Shown: positions 16,381-25,632 of the stretch, one piece after another
Numbering within the stretch: the stretch's first letter is position 1
How the letters are laid out: every line of letters starts with the position of its first letter
NCBI RefSeq assembly: GCF_025060755.1
Contig: NZ_JANYUY010000025.1
Location: 42,199 to 106,198 of the forward strand
Direction of reading: 5' to 3'
Source of the DNA: Paenibacillus doosanensis
Lineage (GTDB): Bacteria > Bacillota > Bacilli > Paenibacillales > NBRC-103111
DNA length: 64,000 nucleotides
The notes under the pieces: model-generated
Seen by the model: the letters and a program-made list of their open reading frames with translations, nothing else
Told to the model about the DNA's origin: nothing
Databases searched by the model: none
Program-made: the position numbers and the translations under genes

Positions 16381-17748
16381 TTAAGTTCCGGATTTGAGGG
16401 GAACGTTCCCTGCCCCGGGCATCGTCTCGGCAGGAGGTTCGGCTGCGGCGTCTGCCCGGTCTGCGCCTTCGGTTGGGGCCGCCGCTGCGGGTTCGGACCG
16501 ACGCGGCGGAGAGCGGAGGTCATGGCTGCGGATATACCAGCATGTCGTTGCGAGCTGGACGGCGGCCGCGATATAGAAGGGCAGCGCCCAATGGCCGCGG
16601 TCGATCATATGCCCGAAGGCCCCCGGCCACAGAAGGATGCCGAAGCGCAGCAGCAGGCTCTTGGCTCTGTAGAGCCACAGCTGCGCGCTTGTCTGCCCTC
16701 GCTCCGTCCGGGTCTGCACAGCCGCATCCGTCCGGCTGGCGCGCGTGCCCAAATTGCATGCCGTGCAGCCGGCTACGAGCAGCGCCGCCAGTCCGAACGA
16801 CGGCGACCAAGGGAGCAGCAGCGCGAAGACGATGCCGCCGAGCTGCATGCAGACGACGGTCCGGTGCGTCCCGACGCGTTCGGCGAGGCGGATATTCAGC
16901 AGCGCGGATGCCGCCGCGCCGCCGTACGAAGCGGCCAATACGAGACTGATCATCTCCGGAGAAGCGCCGAATTTGGCGGACAGCCAGTAGGAGGTCAGCG
17001 TCGTCGCCATAACGGCCGCCATGCCGTTGAGCAGATGAACGAAGCCGGATAACGGCTTCGCCGGCGCCGCTCCGGTGCCGTCTGCACCCGGCGCGCCCAT
17101 ACGCTTCGGCGTTCGGGCGCCGGCCGGAGCGGCAGCTTTGCGCTCGCCTCCGGCAATGGCGGCGATGACGAGCGTGCAGCCCGCCGCGAGCGCAAACGCC
17201 GCGGCGAACAGGGGGCGGAACTGCATTGCGCCCGGCAGCGCATGCTGCCAGAGCGGTGTGAGAGCGGCGAGCATTGCGCCCGCTCCCATGCCGATATAAC
17301 CGGCGAAGGCATGCACGCCGAGAGCGCGGGAATAGGCTTTGCCCGAGCAGGCGATCAGCCATTTGCGCTCGACCGCCGCGGAGGGACCGCCCGATCCGGC
17401 GTGACCGCGTCCGAAGCCGGACGCCACGGCGGCGCAGCACAACGCGGCCGGGTTCGCCGTCCAGGTGATGGCAAGCAGCGAGACGGCAAGGACCGTCTCC
17501 CATAGAAGCATATACCGCTTGGGTCCGAGAAACGCGTTCAACTCTCCGGCGAAGGCGGCCATCACCGCTCTGAACAAGCCCGCTGCCACCAGAAGCTCCC
17601 CGACGGCGCCGCCGCTCCAGCCGAGCTCTTTCAAATATAAGGTCAAGGCTACCACGCCGATGCCTTGGCACATGCTGCGCAAAATAGCGGCAGTCTGCAG
17701 GAGCCGCGCGGTGCGATGAGTGCCGAGCCACGTTTGGATTCTTTTCAA
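16381..17748 (-). CDS. Major facilitator superfamily transporter
   Basis: A 455-residue integral membrane protein with about 12 hydrophobic helices and a 60-residue central basic loop (about residues 205-235). The tail is unusually long, Ala/Pro/Arg-rich and low-complexity, after the last helix. It begins with TTG after AAGGTGA. The Leu/Ala/Gly-rich helices and the 'GPKRYMLLWE' loop after helix 2 resemble MFS drug or metabolite exporters, but no family-specific motif could be assigned. It is divergent from the WYL regulator at 17874, which may control it. Confidence 0.85.
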   Translation of the reverse strand: MKRIQTWLGTHRTARLLQTAAILRSMCQGIGVVALTLYLKELGWSGGAVGELLVAAGLFRAVMAAFAGELNAFLGPKRYMLLWETVLAVSLLAITWTANPAALCCAAVASGFGRGHAGSGGPSAAVERKWLIACSGKAYSRALGVHAFAGYIGMGAGAMLAALTPLWQHALPGAMQFRPLFAAAFALAAGCTLVIAAIAGGERKAAAPAGARTPKRMGAPGADGTGAAPAKPLSGFVHLLNGMAAVMATTLTSYWLSAKFGASPEMISLVLAASYGGAAASALLNIRLAERVGTHRTVVCMQLGGIVFALLLPWSPSFGLAALLVAGCTACNLGTRASRTDAAVQTRTERGQTSAQLWLYRAKSLLLRFGILLWPGAFGHMIDRGHWALPFYIAAAVQLATTCWYIRSHDLRSPPRRSEPAAAAPTEGADRADAAAEPPAETMPGAGNVPLKSGT

Positions 17749-17787
17749 TTACTTCACCTTCTTCTTCTTTCCGGTAATCCGCAAGGA

Positions 17788-17839
17788 TACAGTCATTGTA
17801 GCAGGCGATCGTTGACATCTACTGTCAGTGATATACAAT
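17788..17839. promoter_or_regulatory. Promoter and palindromes between MFS and WYL genes
   Basis: TTGACA (17812-17817) and TACAAT (17834-17839) are 16 bases apart and drive the WYL gene. Palindromes TACA-gtcat-TGTA and ACTG-T-CAGT lie upstream of and inside the spacer, and are candidate operators. Confidence 0.6.
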
Positions 17840-17873
17840 TAGGATGAAATTGGAGACGGGCATAGGAGGCATT

Positions 17874-18851
17874 ATGCGGGCAGATCGGCTTATTTCGCTT
17901 ATTATGCATTTGCAGCTGGAAGGCAGGATGACGGCTAAGGAGCTGGCGCGGCGGCTCGAAGTGTCGGAGCGCACCATATACCGCGATATCGAGGCGCTCA
18001 GCGCAGCCGGAGTTCCGGTCTATACGGACTCCGGCGCCGGAGGGGGCATTTCGCTGCCCAAGGAGTACCGGACACGGCTCGACGGCTTGACCACGCCGGA
18101 AATTCATGCGCTATTCGTCCATTTGGCGGGGGAGCCGCTTCGGCAGCTGGGGATCGGCCCTGCGCTGCAGACCGCTCTGCTGAAGCTGCTTAATGCGCTG
18201 CCGAGCGAAAGCCGTCTGGATGCGGAGTGGATTCAAAACCGGATCTTTCTCGATACGGAATCATGGCGCTCCCACCCGGAGGACGAGGCTTTCCTTACGG
18301 CCGCCCAGCAGGCGGTATGGGAAGAGAAGCGGGTCCGGATGCTTTACGTCAACCGGTCCGGCGAAGCCGTCGCAGCGATGATCGACCCGTACGGGCTTGT
18401 CGCCAAGGCAGGCGTCTGGTTTATCGTTGCGGGCCTGAACGGGCGCATTACCGCGCTGCGGCTCTCCGGAATCCGCTCTTTCGAACGGACGGAGGAGGGA
18501 TTCGTTCGCCCGGACGGCTTTAAGCTGTCCGTATTTTGGCCGCAGTGGGTTGCGGATTGGGAAGCCGGACAATTCCGTTATTCCGTCGTCGCCGACTTCC
18601 CGGAAGACCGGGCGCGTCGGCTTCTGGCCAAAGTAAGGGATGTCAGGGCGGTGCCGCAGGACAGCGTCTCCGCCGCCGCGCAGCTCCCCGTTCGCCCGGG
18701 CTGGCAGCGATGGGTACTGGCCTTCGAGAACGTGGAGACGGCCGCCGACCGGATGCTCGCCTTAGGCGTGGATGCGGAGGTTATCGAACCGTCCGAGCTG
18801 CGAGAAAAACTTCGGAGCTGCGCCGGGAGGATCATGCGCTTGTACTCCTAA
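17874..18851 (+). CDS. YafY-type HTH/WYL-domain transcriptional regulator
   Basis: A 325-residue regulator. The N-terminal HTH ('MRADRLISLIMHLQLEGRMTAKELARRLEVSERTIYRDIEALSAAG') is at residues 1-60 and is followed by 'SGAGGGISLPKEYRT'. The WYL ligand-binding domain is around residues 150-230 ('KRVRMLYVNRSGEAVAAMIDPYGLVAKAGVWFIVAG'), and a C-terminal WCX-like extension follows. ATG 17874 has AGGAGG at a good distance; the in-frame ATG at 17844 lies upstream of that site. It faces an MFS transporter across a promoter with palindromes. WYL proteins sense nucleic acids or small ligands; the signal here is unknown. Confidence 0.92.
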   Translation: MRADRLISLIMHLQLEGRMTAKELARRLEVSERTIYRDIEALSAAGVPVYTDSGAGGGISLPKEYRTRLDGLTTPEIHALFVHLAGEPLRQLGIGPALQTALLKLLNALPSESRLDAEWIQNRIFLDTESWRSHPEDEAFLTAAQQAVWEEKRVRMLYVNRSGEAVAAMIDPYGLVAKAGVWFIVAGLNGRITALRLSGIRSFERTEEGFVRPDGFKLSVFWPQWVADWEAGQFRYSVVADFPEDRARRLLAKVRDVRAVPQDSVSAAAQLPVRPGWQRWVLAFENVETAADRMLALGVDAEVIEPSELREKLRSCAGRIMRLYS

Positions 18852-18956
18852 CGGAGCCGCCCGGCTGCCGATCGGCAAGACGCTTTCCTTTAAGAAAAGA
18901 TCCTCGATTCGGATCGTTTGGAGAAGGTGGGCGGCCGCTTGCGCACTTGGCCGCAT

Positions 18957-18985
18957 TTGCAAGAGGAGGACGTTTCATGTACAAT
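18957..18985 (+). promoter_or_regulatory. Promoter of the tetR (FatR-like) gene
   Basis: TTGCAA (18957-18962), a 17-base spacer and TACAAT (18980-18985). The repressor operator 18992-19011 covers the expected transcription start. Confidence 0.7.
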
Positions 18986-18991
18986 GACGTT

Positions 18992-19011
18992 ATGAATGAA
19001 CATTCATTCCG
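18992..19011. promoter_or_regulatory. FatR/Bm3R1-type operator 1
   Basis: ATGAATGAACATTCATTCCG differs at three positions from the 20-bp Bm3R1 palindrome of Bacillus megaterium as I recall it (CGGAATGAACGTTCATTCCG). It overlaps the start of the tetR transcript, so autorepression is likely. Confidence 0.8.
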
Positions 19012-19108
19012 CACATCCTTTTTTAACCTGCGGGCCGTAGGCCACTGTCCATTGACCGCAGACCAAGTATAAATTTACCATACTTTAACAAGGAGGGAGA
19101 AATATCAC

Positions 19109-19687
19109 TTGGAAGCGACGATAAGCAAGCGGGATAAGATCACCGAGGCGGCGCTCGTCTTATTCGCCGAACGGGGGTACGACGGAACGACCGTGCCGAT
19201 GATCGCCGATAAGGCGGAAGTCGGAGCGGGGACGATCTACCGCTATTTCGAGAGCAAAGAAGTGCTGGTTAACGTGCTGTTCCAAGAAGGCGTCGCGCGG
19301 CTGCACGAATCGGTAATGCGCGGCTACCCGTCTTCGGGAACGATCCGCGAGCAGTTCCGGCATATATTTTACGGCATGGTCGGCTTTGCCAAGGAGCATA
19401 TTCACGAGCTGTACTTCATCGAGACTCACAGCAATGCCCGTTATTTGGACGATCTCAGCCGCGACCGATTCCAGCAGCTGCTCGATTTTCTTCACTCCTA
19501 TGCCGACGGCGGCAAGGAGCAGGGTTGGATTCGCCCGCTGCCTGCGGACGCGCTGATCGGAATTGTGTTCGGCGCCTTTACGAAAATATTCACGCTGATC
19601 CGGGCCGGCAAGCTGGCGGAAACGCCCGAGCTGCTCGCGCAGATTGAAGAAAGCTGCTGGGATGCGGTACGGATTCATCATCCGTAA
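19109..19687 (+). CDS. TetR family repressor of the CYP102 gene (FatR/Bm3R1-like)
   Basis: A 192-residue repressor that begins with TTG after AAGGAGGG. The N-terminal HTH ('ITEAALVLFAERGYDGTTVPMIADKAEVGAGTIYRYFESKEVLVNVLF') is at residues 8-56, and the C-terminal ligand domain is helical. It lies directly upstream of a CYP102 P450 fusion, the same arrangement as fatR-cyp102A3 in Bacillus subtilis and bm3R1-CYP102A1 in B. megaterium. Matching palindromes precede both genes. In those systems fatty acids release the repressor, so the same control is inferred here. It has its own terminator at 19708-19758. Confidence 0.92.
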   Translation: MEATISKRDKITEAALVLFAERGYDGTTVPMIADKAEVGAGTIYRYFESKEVLVNVLFQEGVARLHESVMRGYPSSGTIREQFRHIFYGMVGFAKEHIHELYFIETHSNARYLDDLSRDRFQQLLDFLHSYADGGKEQGWIRPLPADALIGIVFGAFTKIFTLIRAGKLAETPELLAQIEESCWDAVRIHHP

Positions 19688-19707
19688 TTGGGCCCGCGCC
19701 TTTTAAT

Positions 19708-19758
19708 AAAGACGGTTTTAGCGGATTTGGAACGAGAATGCGCTCTGCCCGTCTTTTT
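19708..19758 (+). terminator. Terminator after tetR
   Basis: AAAGACGG (19708-19715) pairs with CCGTCTTT (19749-19756) over a 33-base loop, followed by TTAT. Confidence 0.5.
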
Positions 19759-19766
19759 ATCCCGAA

Positions 19767-19786
19767 CGGAATGAATATTCATTCCT
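19767..19786. promoter_or_regulatory. FatR/Bm3R1-type operator 2
   Basis: CGGAATGAATATTCATTCCT contains an 18-bp perfect palindrome and differs at three positions from the Bm3R1 operator as recalled. It lies 100 bases before the CYP102 start. A further half site CGGAATGAA is at 19848-19856, next to a TATAAC box (19843-19848). Confidence 0.8.
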
Positions 19787-19886
19787 GTGGTGAAAGCTGC
19801 ATAGTAATCATTTCTTTAGGAAAACTAACAGGATATTGGAAGTATAACGGAATGAAACCGACTATTACAGGAAAGGATGAAGCACC

Positions 19887-22800
19887 ATGTCATCATCTGT
19901 TCATATCCCGCAGCCCAAAACCTTCGGCCCGCTGGGCAATCTGCCTCAGCTCAATTTGGAGGAGCCCGTGCAGTCGATGGTCAAACTTTCTAATGAGTAC
20001 GGCCCTATTTTTCGTATGGATTTGCCGGGCAGATCGGAAATTTTCATTTCGAGCTATGAGCTGGTGGAGGATGCTTGCGACGAATCGCGTTTCGATAAAA
20101 GAGTGTGGGCGCCTCTTAGAAAGGTGCGCGCTTTTGCCGGAGACGGTCTGTTCACCAGCGAAACGGAGGAGCCGAACTGGCGAAAGGCGCATAACATTTT
20201 GCTGCCGAGCTTCAGCCAGCGCGCGATGCAGGGTTACCATAACATGATGGTCGATCTGGCGCTGCAGCTGATTCAGAAGTGGGGGCGGCTGAATCCCGAC
20301 GAAAGCGTCAACGTACCGGAGGACATGACCCGGCTGACGCTCGATACGATCGGTTTATGCGGATTTAATTACCGCTTTAACAGCTTTTACCGCGACCAGC
20401 CGCATCCGTTTATCACCAGCATGGTGCGCGCGCTGAACGAGGCGATGAACCAGCTGCAGCGGCTCGGGCTGCAGGATAAGCTGATGGTCATTACGAAGCG
20501 GCAGTATAAGCACGATATTCAGGCGATGTTCTCACTGGTGGACAAAATGATTGCCGAGCGCAAGGCGCACGGATTGCAGGGCGGCGAGGATTTGCTGGCC
20601 CATATGCTGAGCGGCAAAGACCCGGATACGGGCGAAGCGCTGGATGACGAAAATATCCGTTACCAGATCATCACCTTCCTGATCGCCGGGCACGAAACGA
20701 CAAGCGGACTGCTGTCCTTCGCGATTTATTATTTGCTGAAAAATCCGGAGAAGCTGAGCAAAGCCTACGAAGAGGTGGACCGGGTGCTGACGGACCCGAT
20801 TCCGAGCTATACGCAGGTGCGCGAGCTGAAGTATATCCGGATGATATTGAACGAAGCGCTGCGCCTGTGGCCAACCGCTCCGGCGTTCTCCCTCTATGCG
20901 AAGGAGGACACGATGCTGGCGGGCAAATACCCGCTGAAAAAAGGCGACAGCGTCAACGTCCTTATACCGAAGCTTCACCGCGATACGGATGTATGGGGGG
21001 ACAATGTCGAGGAGTTTGTACCGGAACGGTTCGAGGACCCGAGTCAAATTCCGTATCACGCGTACAAACCGTTCGGCAACGGCCAGCGCGCCTGCATCGG
21101 GCAGCAATTCGCCCTGCAGGAGGCGACGCTCGTGCTCGGCATGGTGCTGAAGCATTTTGAAATCATCGATCATACCAACTATCAGCTGAAGGTTAAAGAA
21201 ACGCTGACCTTGAAGCCGGACGATTTCACGATGCGCGTCCGCTCTCGCGGCGCGCATGCCGGATTTGCCTTCGCGGCGCCCGGGGCAGAGCCCGCCGCGG
21301 GAAGCAAGCAGCAAGCGGTAGAGACTGCGTCTGCTCAAGTTGAAGCGCATCATACGCCGCTTCTGGTGCTCTACGGCTCCAACCTCGGCACGGCCGAAGG
21401 CATCGCCAGAGAGCTGGCCGACACCGCCCGTTACCAAGGCTTCGTAAGCGAGGTCGCGCCGCTGAACGACCGTGTCGGCAAGCTGCCGAAGGAAGGGGCC
21501 GTCTTCATCATATCGGCCTCCTACAACGGCAAGCCGCCGAGCAATGCGCGCGAATTCGTGCAATGGCTCGAAGGCGTGGAACCCGGCGAGCTGGAAGGCG
21601 TTCGCTATGCGGTATTCGGCTGCGGCGACCATAACTGGGCCGGTACCTACCAGCAGGTGCCGCGGCTGATCGACGAGCAGCTCGCCGCCAAGGGCGCAAC
21701 TAGGCTGGCCGTACGCGGGGAAGCGGACGCCAGCGGCGATTTCGAGAAGCAAATCGAGGAATGGGGCGACCTTCTGTGGCCGGATGTGCTTCAAGCGTTC
21801 GGCTTGAAAATCGGCGGGCAGGCGCAGAAGCAGGAGCGCAGCACGCTCAGCGTGCAGTTCGTCAGCGGCCTTGTCGGCACGCCGCTCGCCGACAGCTACG
21901 AGGCGCAGCTGGCGACGGTCGTCGCAAACCGCGAGCTGCAGCAGCCGGGCAGCGGACGCAGCACGCGCCATCTGGAGATTCGGCTTCCGGAAGGCGTTGC
22001 CTATCAGGAAGGGGATCATCTCGGCGTCATTCCGGAGAATGCTCCGGAGCTCGTCGATCGCGTCCTGCGCCGATTCGGGCTGCATGCCAGCGATCATATC
22101 ATTATCAGCGCGAGCGGGCGCAGCGCCGCCCATCTGCCGCTCGACCGGCCGATCAGCGTGCAAGATTTGCTCGGCCACAGCGTGGAGCTGCAGGAAGCGG
22201 CCACCCGGGCGCAGCTGCGGGAGCTGGCCGCCTTCACGGTCTGCCCCCCGCATAAGAAAGAACTGGAGGCACTCCTTCAGGAGGACGCCTATAAGGAAGA
22301 GGTGCTCGGCAAGCGGCTGACGATGCTCGAGCTGCTGGAGCAGTATCCGGCATGCGAGCTGCCGTTCGAGCGGTTCATCGAGCTTTTGCCGCCGCTGAAG
22401 CCGCGGTACTACTCGATTTCCAGCTCGCCCAAGGCCGGCGCGGATACGGCCAGCATTACCGTCGGCGTCGTGCGAGGCCCGGCCAAGAGCGGAAGAGGCG
22501 AATATCGCGGCGTAGCGTCGAATTACTTGGCAGGCCGCCGCGAGCAAGACGCCGTCGTGCTGTTCGTCCGCACCCCGGAATCGGGCTTCCAGCTGCCGCA
22601 GCAGACGGAAACGCCGATCGTTATGGTCGGACCGGGCACCGGCGTGGCGCCGTTCCGCGGTTTCCTGCAAGCGCGGAGGGCGCTGCGGCAGGAGGGACAT
22701 ACTCTCGGAGAGGCGCGTCTCTACTTCGGCTGCCGCCATCCGGAGCAGGATTACTTGTACCGCGAGGAGCTGGAGCAATATGAACGCGACGGGCTGGTGA

Positions 22801-23075
22801 AGCTGCATACCGCGTTCTCCCGCATGGAAGGGCATGCGAAAACTTATGTGCAGGATATGCTGAAGCGGGACGGCGCCGAAATCGTCGGCTTGCTCGACCG
22901 GGGCGCCATATTGTACGTATGCGGAGACGGCAGCCGGATGGCGCCGGGGGTCGAAGCGGCATTGCGCGAAGCGTACCGCGAAGTTCACGGCGCGGCGGAG
23001 GAAACCGCGGCAAGCTGGCTGGACGGTCTGCAGACCGAGGGCCGGTATGTAAAGGATGTGTGGGCCGGGCTATAA
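19887..23075 (+). CDS. CYP102-family P450/NADPH-P450 reductase fusion
   Basis: A self-sufficient, soluble fatty acid hydroxylase of 1062 residues, resembling P450 BM3 throughout. The P450 domain (1-~455) has I-helix 'AGHETTSG', ExxR in 'NEALRLWP' and heme-ligand Cys in '[10 protein letters not shown]' near residue 400. After a Ala/Gln-rich linker come the FMN domain ('[16 protein letters not shown]', ~487-635) and the FAD/NADPH domain ('RYYSISSSP', '[14 protein letters not shown]', '[14 protein letters not shown]', 'KDVWAGL' at the end). It uses NADPH and O2 to hydroxylate long-chain fatty acids near the omega end. BM3 residues Arg47, Phe81, Ala82 and Phe87 are kept (here R49, F83, A84, F89), while Tyr51 is Phe53. 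Confidence 0.97.
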   Translation: MSSSVHIPQPKTFGPLGNLPQLNLEEPVQSMVKLSNEYGPIFRMDLPGRSEIFISSYELVEDACDESRFDKRVWAPLRKVRAFAGDGLFTSETEEPNWRKAHNILLPSFSQRAMQGYHNMMVDLALQLIQKWGRLNPDESVNVPEDMTRLTLDTIGLCGFNYRFNSFYRDQPHPFITSMVRALNEAMNQLQRLGLQDKLMVITKRQYKHDIQAMFSLVDKMIAERKAHGLQGGEDLLAHMLSGKDPDTGEALDDENIRYQIITFLIAGHETTSGLLSFAIYYLLKNPEKLSKAYEEVDRVLTDPIPSYTQVRELKYIRMILNEALRLWPTAPAFSLYAKEDTMLAGKYPLKKGDSVNVLIPKLHRDTDVWGDNVEEFVPERFEDPSQIPYHAYKPFGNGQRACIGQQFALQEATLVLGMVLKHFEIIDHTNYQLKVKETLTLKPDDFTMRVRSRGAHAGFAFAAPGAEPAAGSKQQAVETASAQVEAHHTPLLVLYGSNLGTAEGIARELADTARYQGFVSEVAPLNDRVGKLPKEGAVFIISASYNGKPPSNAREFVQWLEGVEPGELEGVRYAVFGCGDHNWAGTYQQVPRLIDEQLAAKGATRLAVRGEADASGDFEKQIEEWGDLLWPDVLQAFGLKIGGQAQKQERSTLSVQFVSGLVGTPLADSYEAQLATVVANRELQQPGSGRSTRHLEIRLPEGVAYQEGDHLGVIPENAPELVDRVLRRFGLHASDHIIISASGRSAAHLPLDRPISVQDLLGHSVELQEAATRAQLRELAAFTVCPPHKKELEALLQEDAYKEEVLGKRLTMLELLEQYPACELPFERFIELLPPLKPRYYSISSSPKAGADTASITVGVVRGPAKSGRGEYRGVASNYLAGRREQDAVVLFVRTPESGFQLPQQTETPIVMVGPGTGVAPFRGFLQARRALRQEGHTLGEARLYFGCRHPEQDYLYREELEQYERDGLVKLHTAFSRMEGHAKTYVQDMLKRDGAEIVGLLDRGAILYVCGDGSRMAPGVEAALREAYREVHGAAEETAASWLDGLQTEGRYVKDVWAGL

Positions 23076-23495
23076 CAGCCGGTAAGCTCCTTCTGTATTG
23101 CCGTAAGCGGGCGGGACCGGCGGACCGGCAGCTTCCGTACGCTGGCTTGCCCTCGGAGGCGGCTGTAACGGCCCGGCTTATGCTGAATATAAGGATCGTC
23201 CGGTCTTCACGACCGGACGGTCCTTTTGCCATGCAAAGCTTTTAACGTTAAACGTCATACTTCTGAAAGCTCGATGAACCAGAACGAGGCTTGCGGAGAC
23301 CGCCTGTATAAGCGGGAGCGTTCGCCTTCGGCATGACGAGCCCCGGAGGAAAACGGGGGCCGCACGAGGGCGATGCGACGGAGGGACGCACTCGTTAACG
23401 GTCGCGCCCGGATGAGACCCGGGCGTTGTTTATGGTACAATTTAATTGGAGAACTATCCCAACGAAAATTACGGGCAAAGGCAGGGATCGATTTG
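23076..23495 (+). other. Intergenic region with terminator-bounded segment
   Basis: No protein gene is seen. The segment 23231-23430 lies between the CYP102 terminator and a second hairpin (CGCCCGG 23404-23410 with CCGGGCG, then TTGTTT). It can form several GC-rich stems and may be a short RNA, though no known RNA family was recognised. An extended -10 TGGTACAAT (23433-23441) then leads to the peptidase gene. Confidence 0.4.
23191..23228 (+). terminator. Terminator of the CYP102 gene
   Basis: AAGGATCGTCCGGTC pairs with GACCGGACGGTCCTT over a four-base loop, then TTG. A strong hairpin with one mismatch. Confidence 0.85.
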
Positions 23496-24590
23496 ATGAA
23501 GGAACGCATCGGGAAGCTGTATACACTTATGCAAGAGGAATCGCTTGATGTTATTTTCATAACGCTGCCCAAGCTGGTTTACTATTTTACAGGATTTTAC
23601 ACCGACCCGCACGAGCGGTTTATGGCCCTTGTCTGTCCTAGCGGAGAGGAGCCGTTTCTGATGGTTCCGATCCTTGATTACGAGAAGGCGGCGCGGGCTT
23701 CGAGCGTTCAGCGCATCATCTCTCACGAGGATACGGATAACCCCTATGAAGTGCTGCGGCGTCATGCATCCGGCAAGACGATGAACCGGATCGGGATTCA
23801 AGCGGAGCATCTGAATGTCAGACGCTATCGCGGGCTGATGGAAGCGACGGGCGCGCGGCAGGCGGTGGAGCTCGACGACGCCATTGCGGGCTTCCGCGTG
23901 CTGAAGAGCGAGCCGGAAATCGCCGCGATCGAGCGGGCGATCGGTTGTATTGAGGAAGCGGTCAAGGAGACGGTCGCGCTCGTGAAGCCGGGAGTTACGG
24001 AAATCGAGCTTGTAGCGGAGCTGGAATACCGGATGAAGCGCTTGGGAGCGCAAGGGCCGTCCTTCGATACGATGGTGCTGACGGGAGAGAAGACGGGACT
24101 GCCGCACGGCGCTCCGGGGACCGACCCGGTGAAGGAAGGACAGCTGCTGCTGATCGACGCCGGCGTCTTCGTAGACGGCTATGCTTCGGATTTGACGCGA
24201 ACGTTCGCGGTAGGGGATGTCGGAGAGCGCTGCAGAGAAATTTACGATATTGTGCTGAAAGCTAACGAGCACATGATTCAGGCCGTACGGCCGGGCGTTA
24301 CGTTCGGCAGCCTCGACCGGGCCGCGCGCAGCGTCATTGAAGCGCATGGCTACGGGGAATATTTCATTACCCGCGCCGGGCACGGCTTCGGTCTGGAAAT
24401 TCACGAGTATCCGTCGATCCACGGCAACAATCCGGATGTGCTGCGGGAAGGCATGGTGTTTACGGCCGAACCGGGCATCTATATTACGGGACTTGGCGGC
24501 GTACGGATCGAGGACAATGTGCTCGTCACACAGGATGGAGTTCGCGTGCTTACTTCTTATCCCAAGGAATTGACGGTCATCGGCGTTTAG
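23496..24590 (+). CDS. M24 family aminopeptidase (Xaa-Pro dipeptidase type)
   Basis: A cytoplasmic metallopeptidase of 364 residues that cleaves Xaa-Pro bonds. The creatinase-like N-terminal domain is at residues ~1-130 and the pita-bread catalytic domain follows. Metal ligands are visible: Asp in 'LLLIDAG', Asp in 'ASDLTRTF', His in 'GHGFGLEIHE', Glu in 'FTAEPGIY' and Glu in 'GGVRIEDN'. ATG 23496 begins the conserved 'MKERIGKLYTLMQEESLDVIFI'; in-frame codons upstream (to 23373) read GC-rich hairpin DNA and are rejected. It appears monocistronic. Confidence 0.94.
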   Translation: MKERIGKLYTLMQEESLDVIFITLPKLVYYFTGFYTDPHERFMALVCPSGEEPFLMVPILDYEKAARASSVQRIISHEDTDNPYEVLRRHASGKTMNRIGIQAEHLNVRRYRGLMEATGARQAVELDDAIAGFRVLKSEPEIAAIERAIGCIEEAVKETVALVKPGVTEIELVAELEYRMKRLGAQGPSFDTMVLTGEKTGLPHGAPGTDPVKEGQLLLIDAGVFVDGYASDLTRTFAVGDVGERCREIYDIVLKANEHMIQAVRPGVTFGSLDRAARSVIEAHGYGEYFITRAGHGFGLEIHEYPSIHGNNPDVLREGMVFTAEPGIYITGLGGVRIEDNVLVTQDGVRVLTSYPKELTVIGV

Positions 24591-24766
24591 TCCGCTTGTT
24601 TGCGGAGGGCTGCCGCGGCGCGGCTTCCGAAACGGATACGGAGCTTGTCTTTCGGGATGAAACGAGAAAAAAGGCCGGCGCTGTATAGCGGCGGCCCGAG
24701 GTTCATTCCTTGGAAGAGGCTGGCATAAGCCAATCGTCCATCGTCCTGATCGGAACCGTATGCTGC

Positions 24767-25426
24767 TTAGTTGTCTCCGTTCCAGGAAAAACCGATGGCG
24801 TTAAGGAAGGCTCTTGCCAAGGTCATATGCCCGGTCATATTCGGATGGACGCGATCCCAGGCCAGAGTAGCCGGATAAATATGCTTTAACACCGGCTCGA
24901 ACGCTTTTTGCGTGTCGATGAAAATCGCGCCGGTTTCCTCGGCGATCTTCTTGACAACGGCACCGTATTGATCCATCGCCGCGCGCATGCCGTCCGCTTC
25001 GTTCGGCTCAATATAGTAAGGAGTGAGCAGGATAAGACCTTTCAGCGAAGGCTTGGTGCGCTCTACCAGCTCGCGGAGCGTCTGCTCGTATTCATCTATG
25101 TAAACGTGTTTCTCGCCGATTTGCGGCAGATCGTACTGACGCCATACGTCGTTGATGCCGATCATGATCGACAGCCAATCCGGCTTCAAGTCGACCACGT
25201 CGGTTTGCCATCTTTCCTTCAGGTTGCGCACGGTATTGCCGCTGATGCCCATATTGGTGACGCGGATGCCGAGCTGCGGATATACCGACTGCAGAAATGC
25301 GTCGACCAAGGCGACGTAACCGCTGCCAAGAGCGTCGTTACGCCCTTCGCCTTCGGGTTTTTTGCGGCCGCAATCGGTGATGGAATCGCCGATCATGACC
25401 AGCCGGTCTTTTTTTTGCAATAGCAT
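24767..25426 (-). CDS. SGNH/GDSL-family esterase
   Basis: A 219-residue hydrolase without a signal peptide. The SGNH blocks are present: 'GDSIT' (nucleophile Ser, ~14), 'MGISGNT' (Gly, ~80), 'GIND' (Asn, ~105) and 'DRVHPN' (Asp-x-x-His, ~195). The sequence resembles rhamnogalacturonan or xylan acetylesterases, which remove acetyl groups from sugars. ATG 25426 has GAGAGG about a dozen bases upstream; the in-frame ATG at 25438 touches that site and is less likely. The nearby pectin genes fit a role on pectin-derived oligosaccharides taken into the cell, but that is inference. Confidence 0.9.
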   Translation of the reverse strand: MLLQKKDRLVMIGDSITDCGRKKPEGEGRNDALGSGYVALVDAFLQSVYPQLGIRVTNMGISGNTVRNLKERWQTDVVDLKPDWLSIMIGINDVWRQYDLPQIGEKHVYIDEYEQTLRELVERTKPSLKGLILLTPYYIEPNEADGMRAAMDQYGAVVKKIAEETGAIFIDTQKAFEPVLKHIYPATLAWDRVHPNMTGHMTLARAFLNAIGFSWNGDN

Positions 25427-25632
25427 GGTTGAATTCATCCTCTCTCATAATTAGGTAGCGTTATTCCATGTACTATTCTCGCCGGCGGGATGATTTTCCT
25501 TCCGGCAAGTGATTTTAGCTTTAAATTGGCCGCCCGTCCCCGGGTGAGATTTTCGCGCCGAATAAGGGATAAATTGGCATCGTTCAAGTCAAACTAGATA
25601 AGATGAACATGGAGGAAGGAGCTGGTGATGAA

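Noticed and set aside
20532..22988. 818-codon open frame on the minus strand inside the CYP102 gene
   Set aside because: It is antisense to a gene with clear domain motifs; GC-rich codon use keeps the opposite frame open. No ribosome site or recognisable domain.
23231..23430. Known riboswitch or T-box before the peptidase gene
   Set aside because: No consensus of T-box, SAM, lysine, FMN, TPP or cobalamin elements was found, so it is reported only as a possible unknown RNA.
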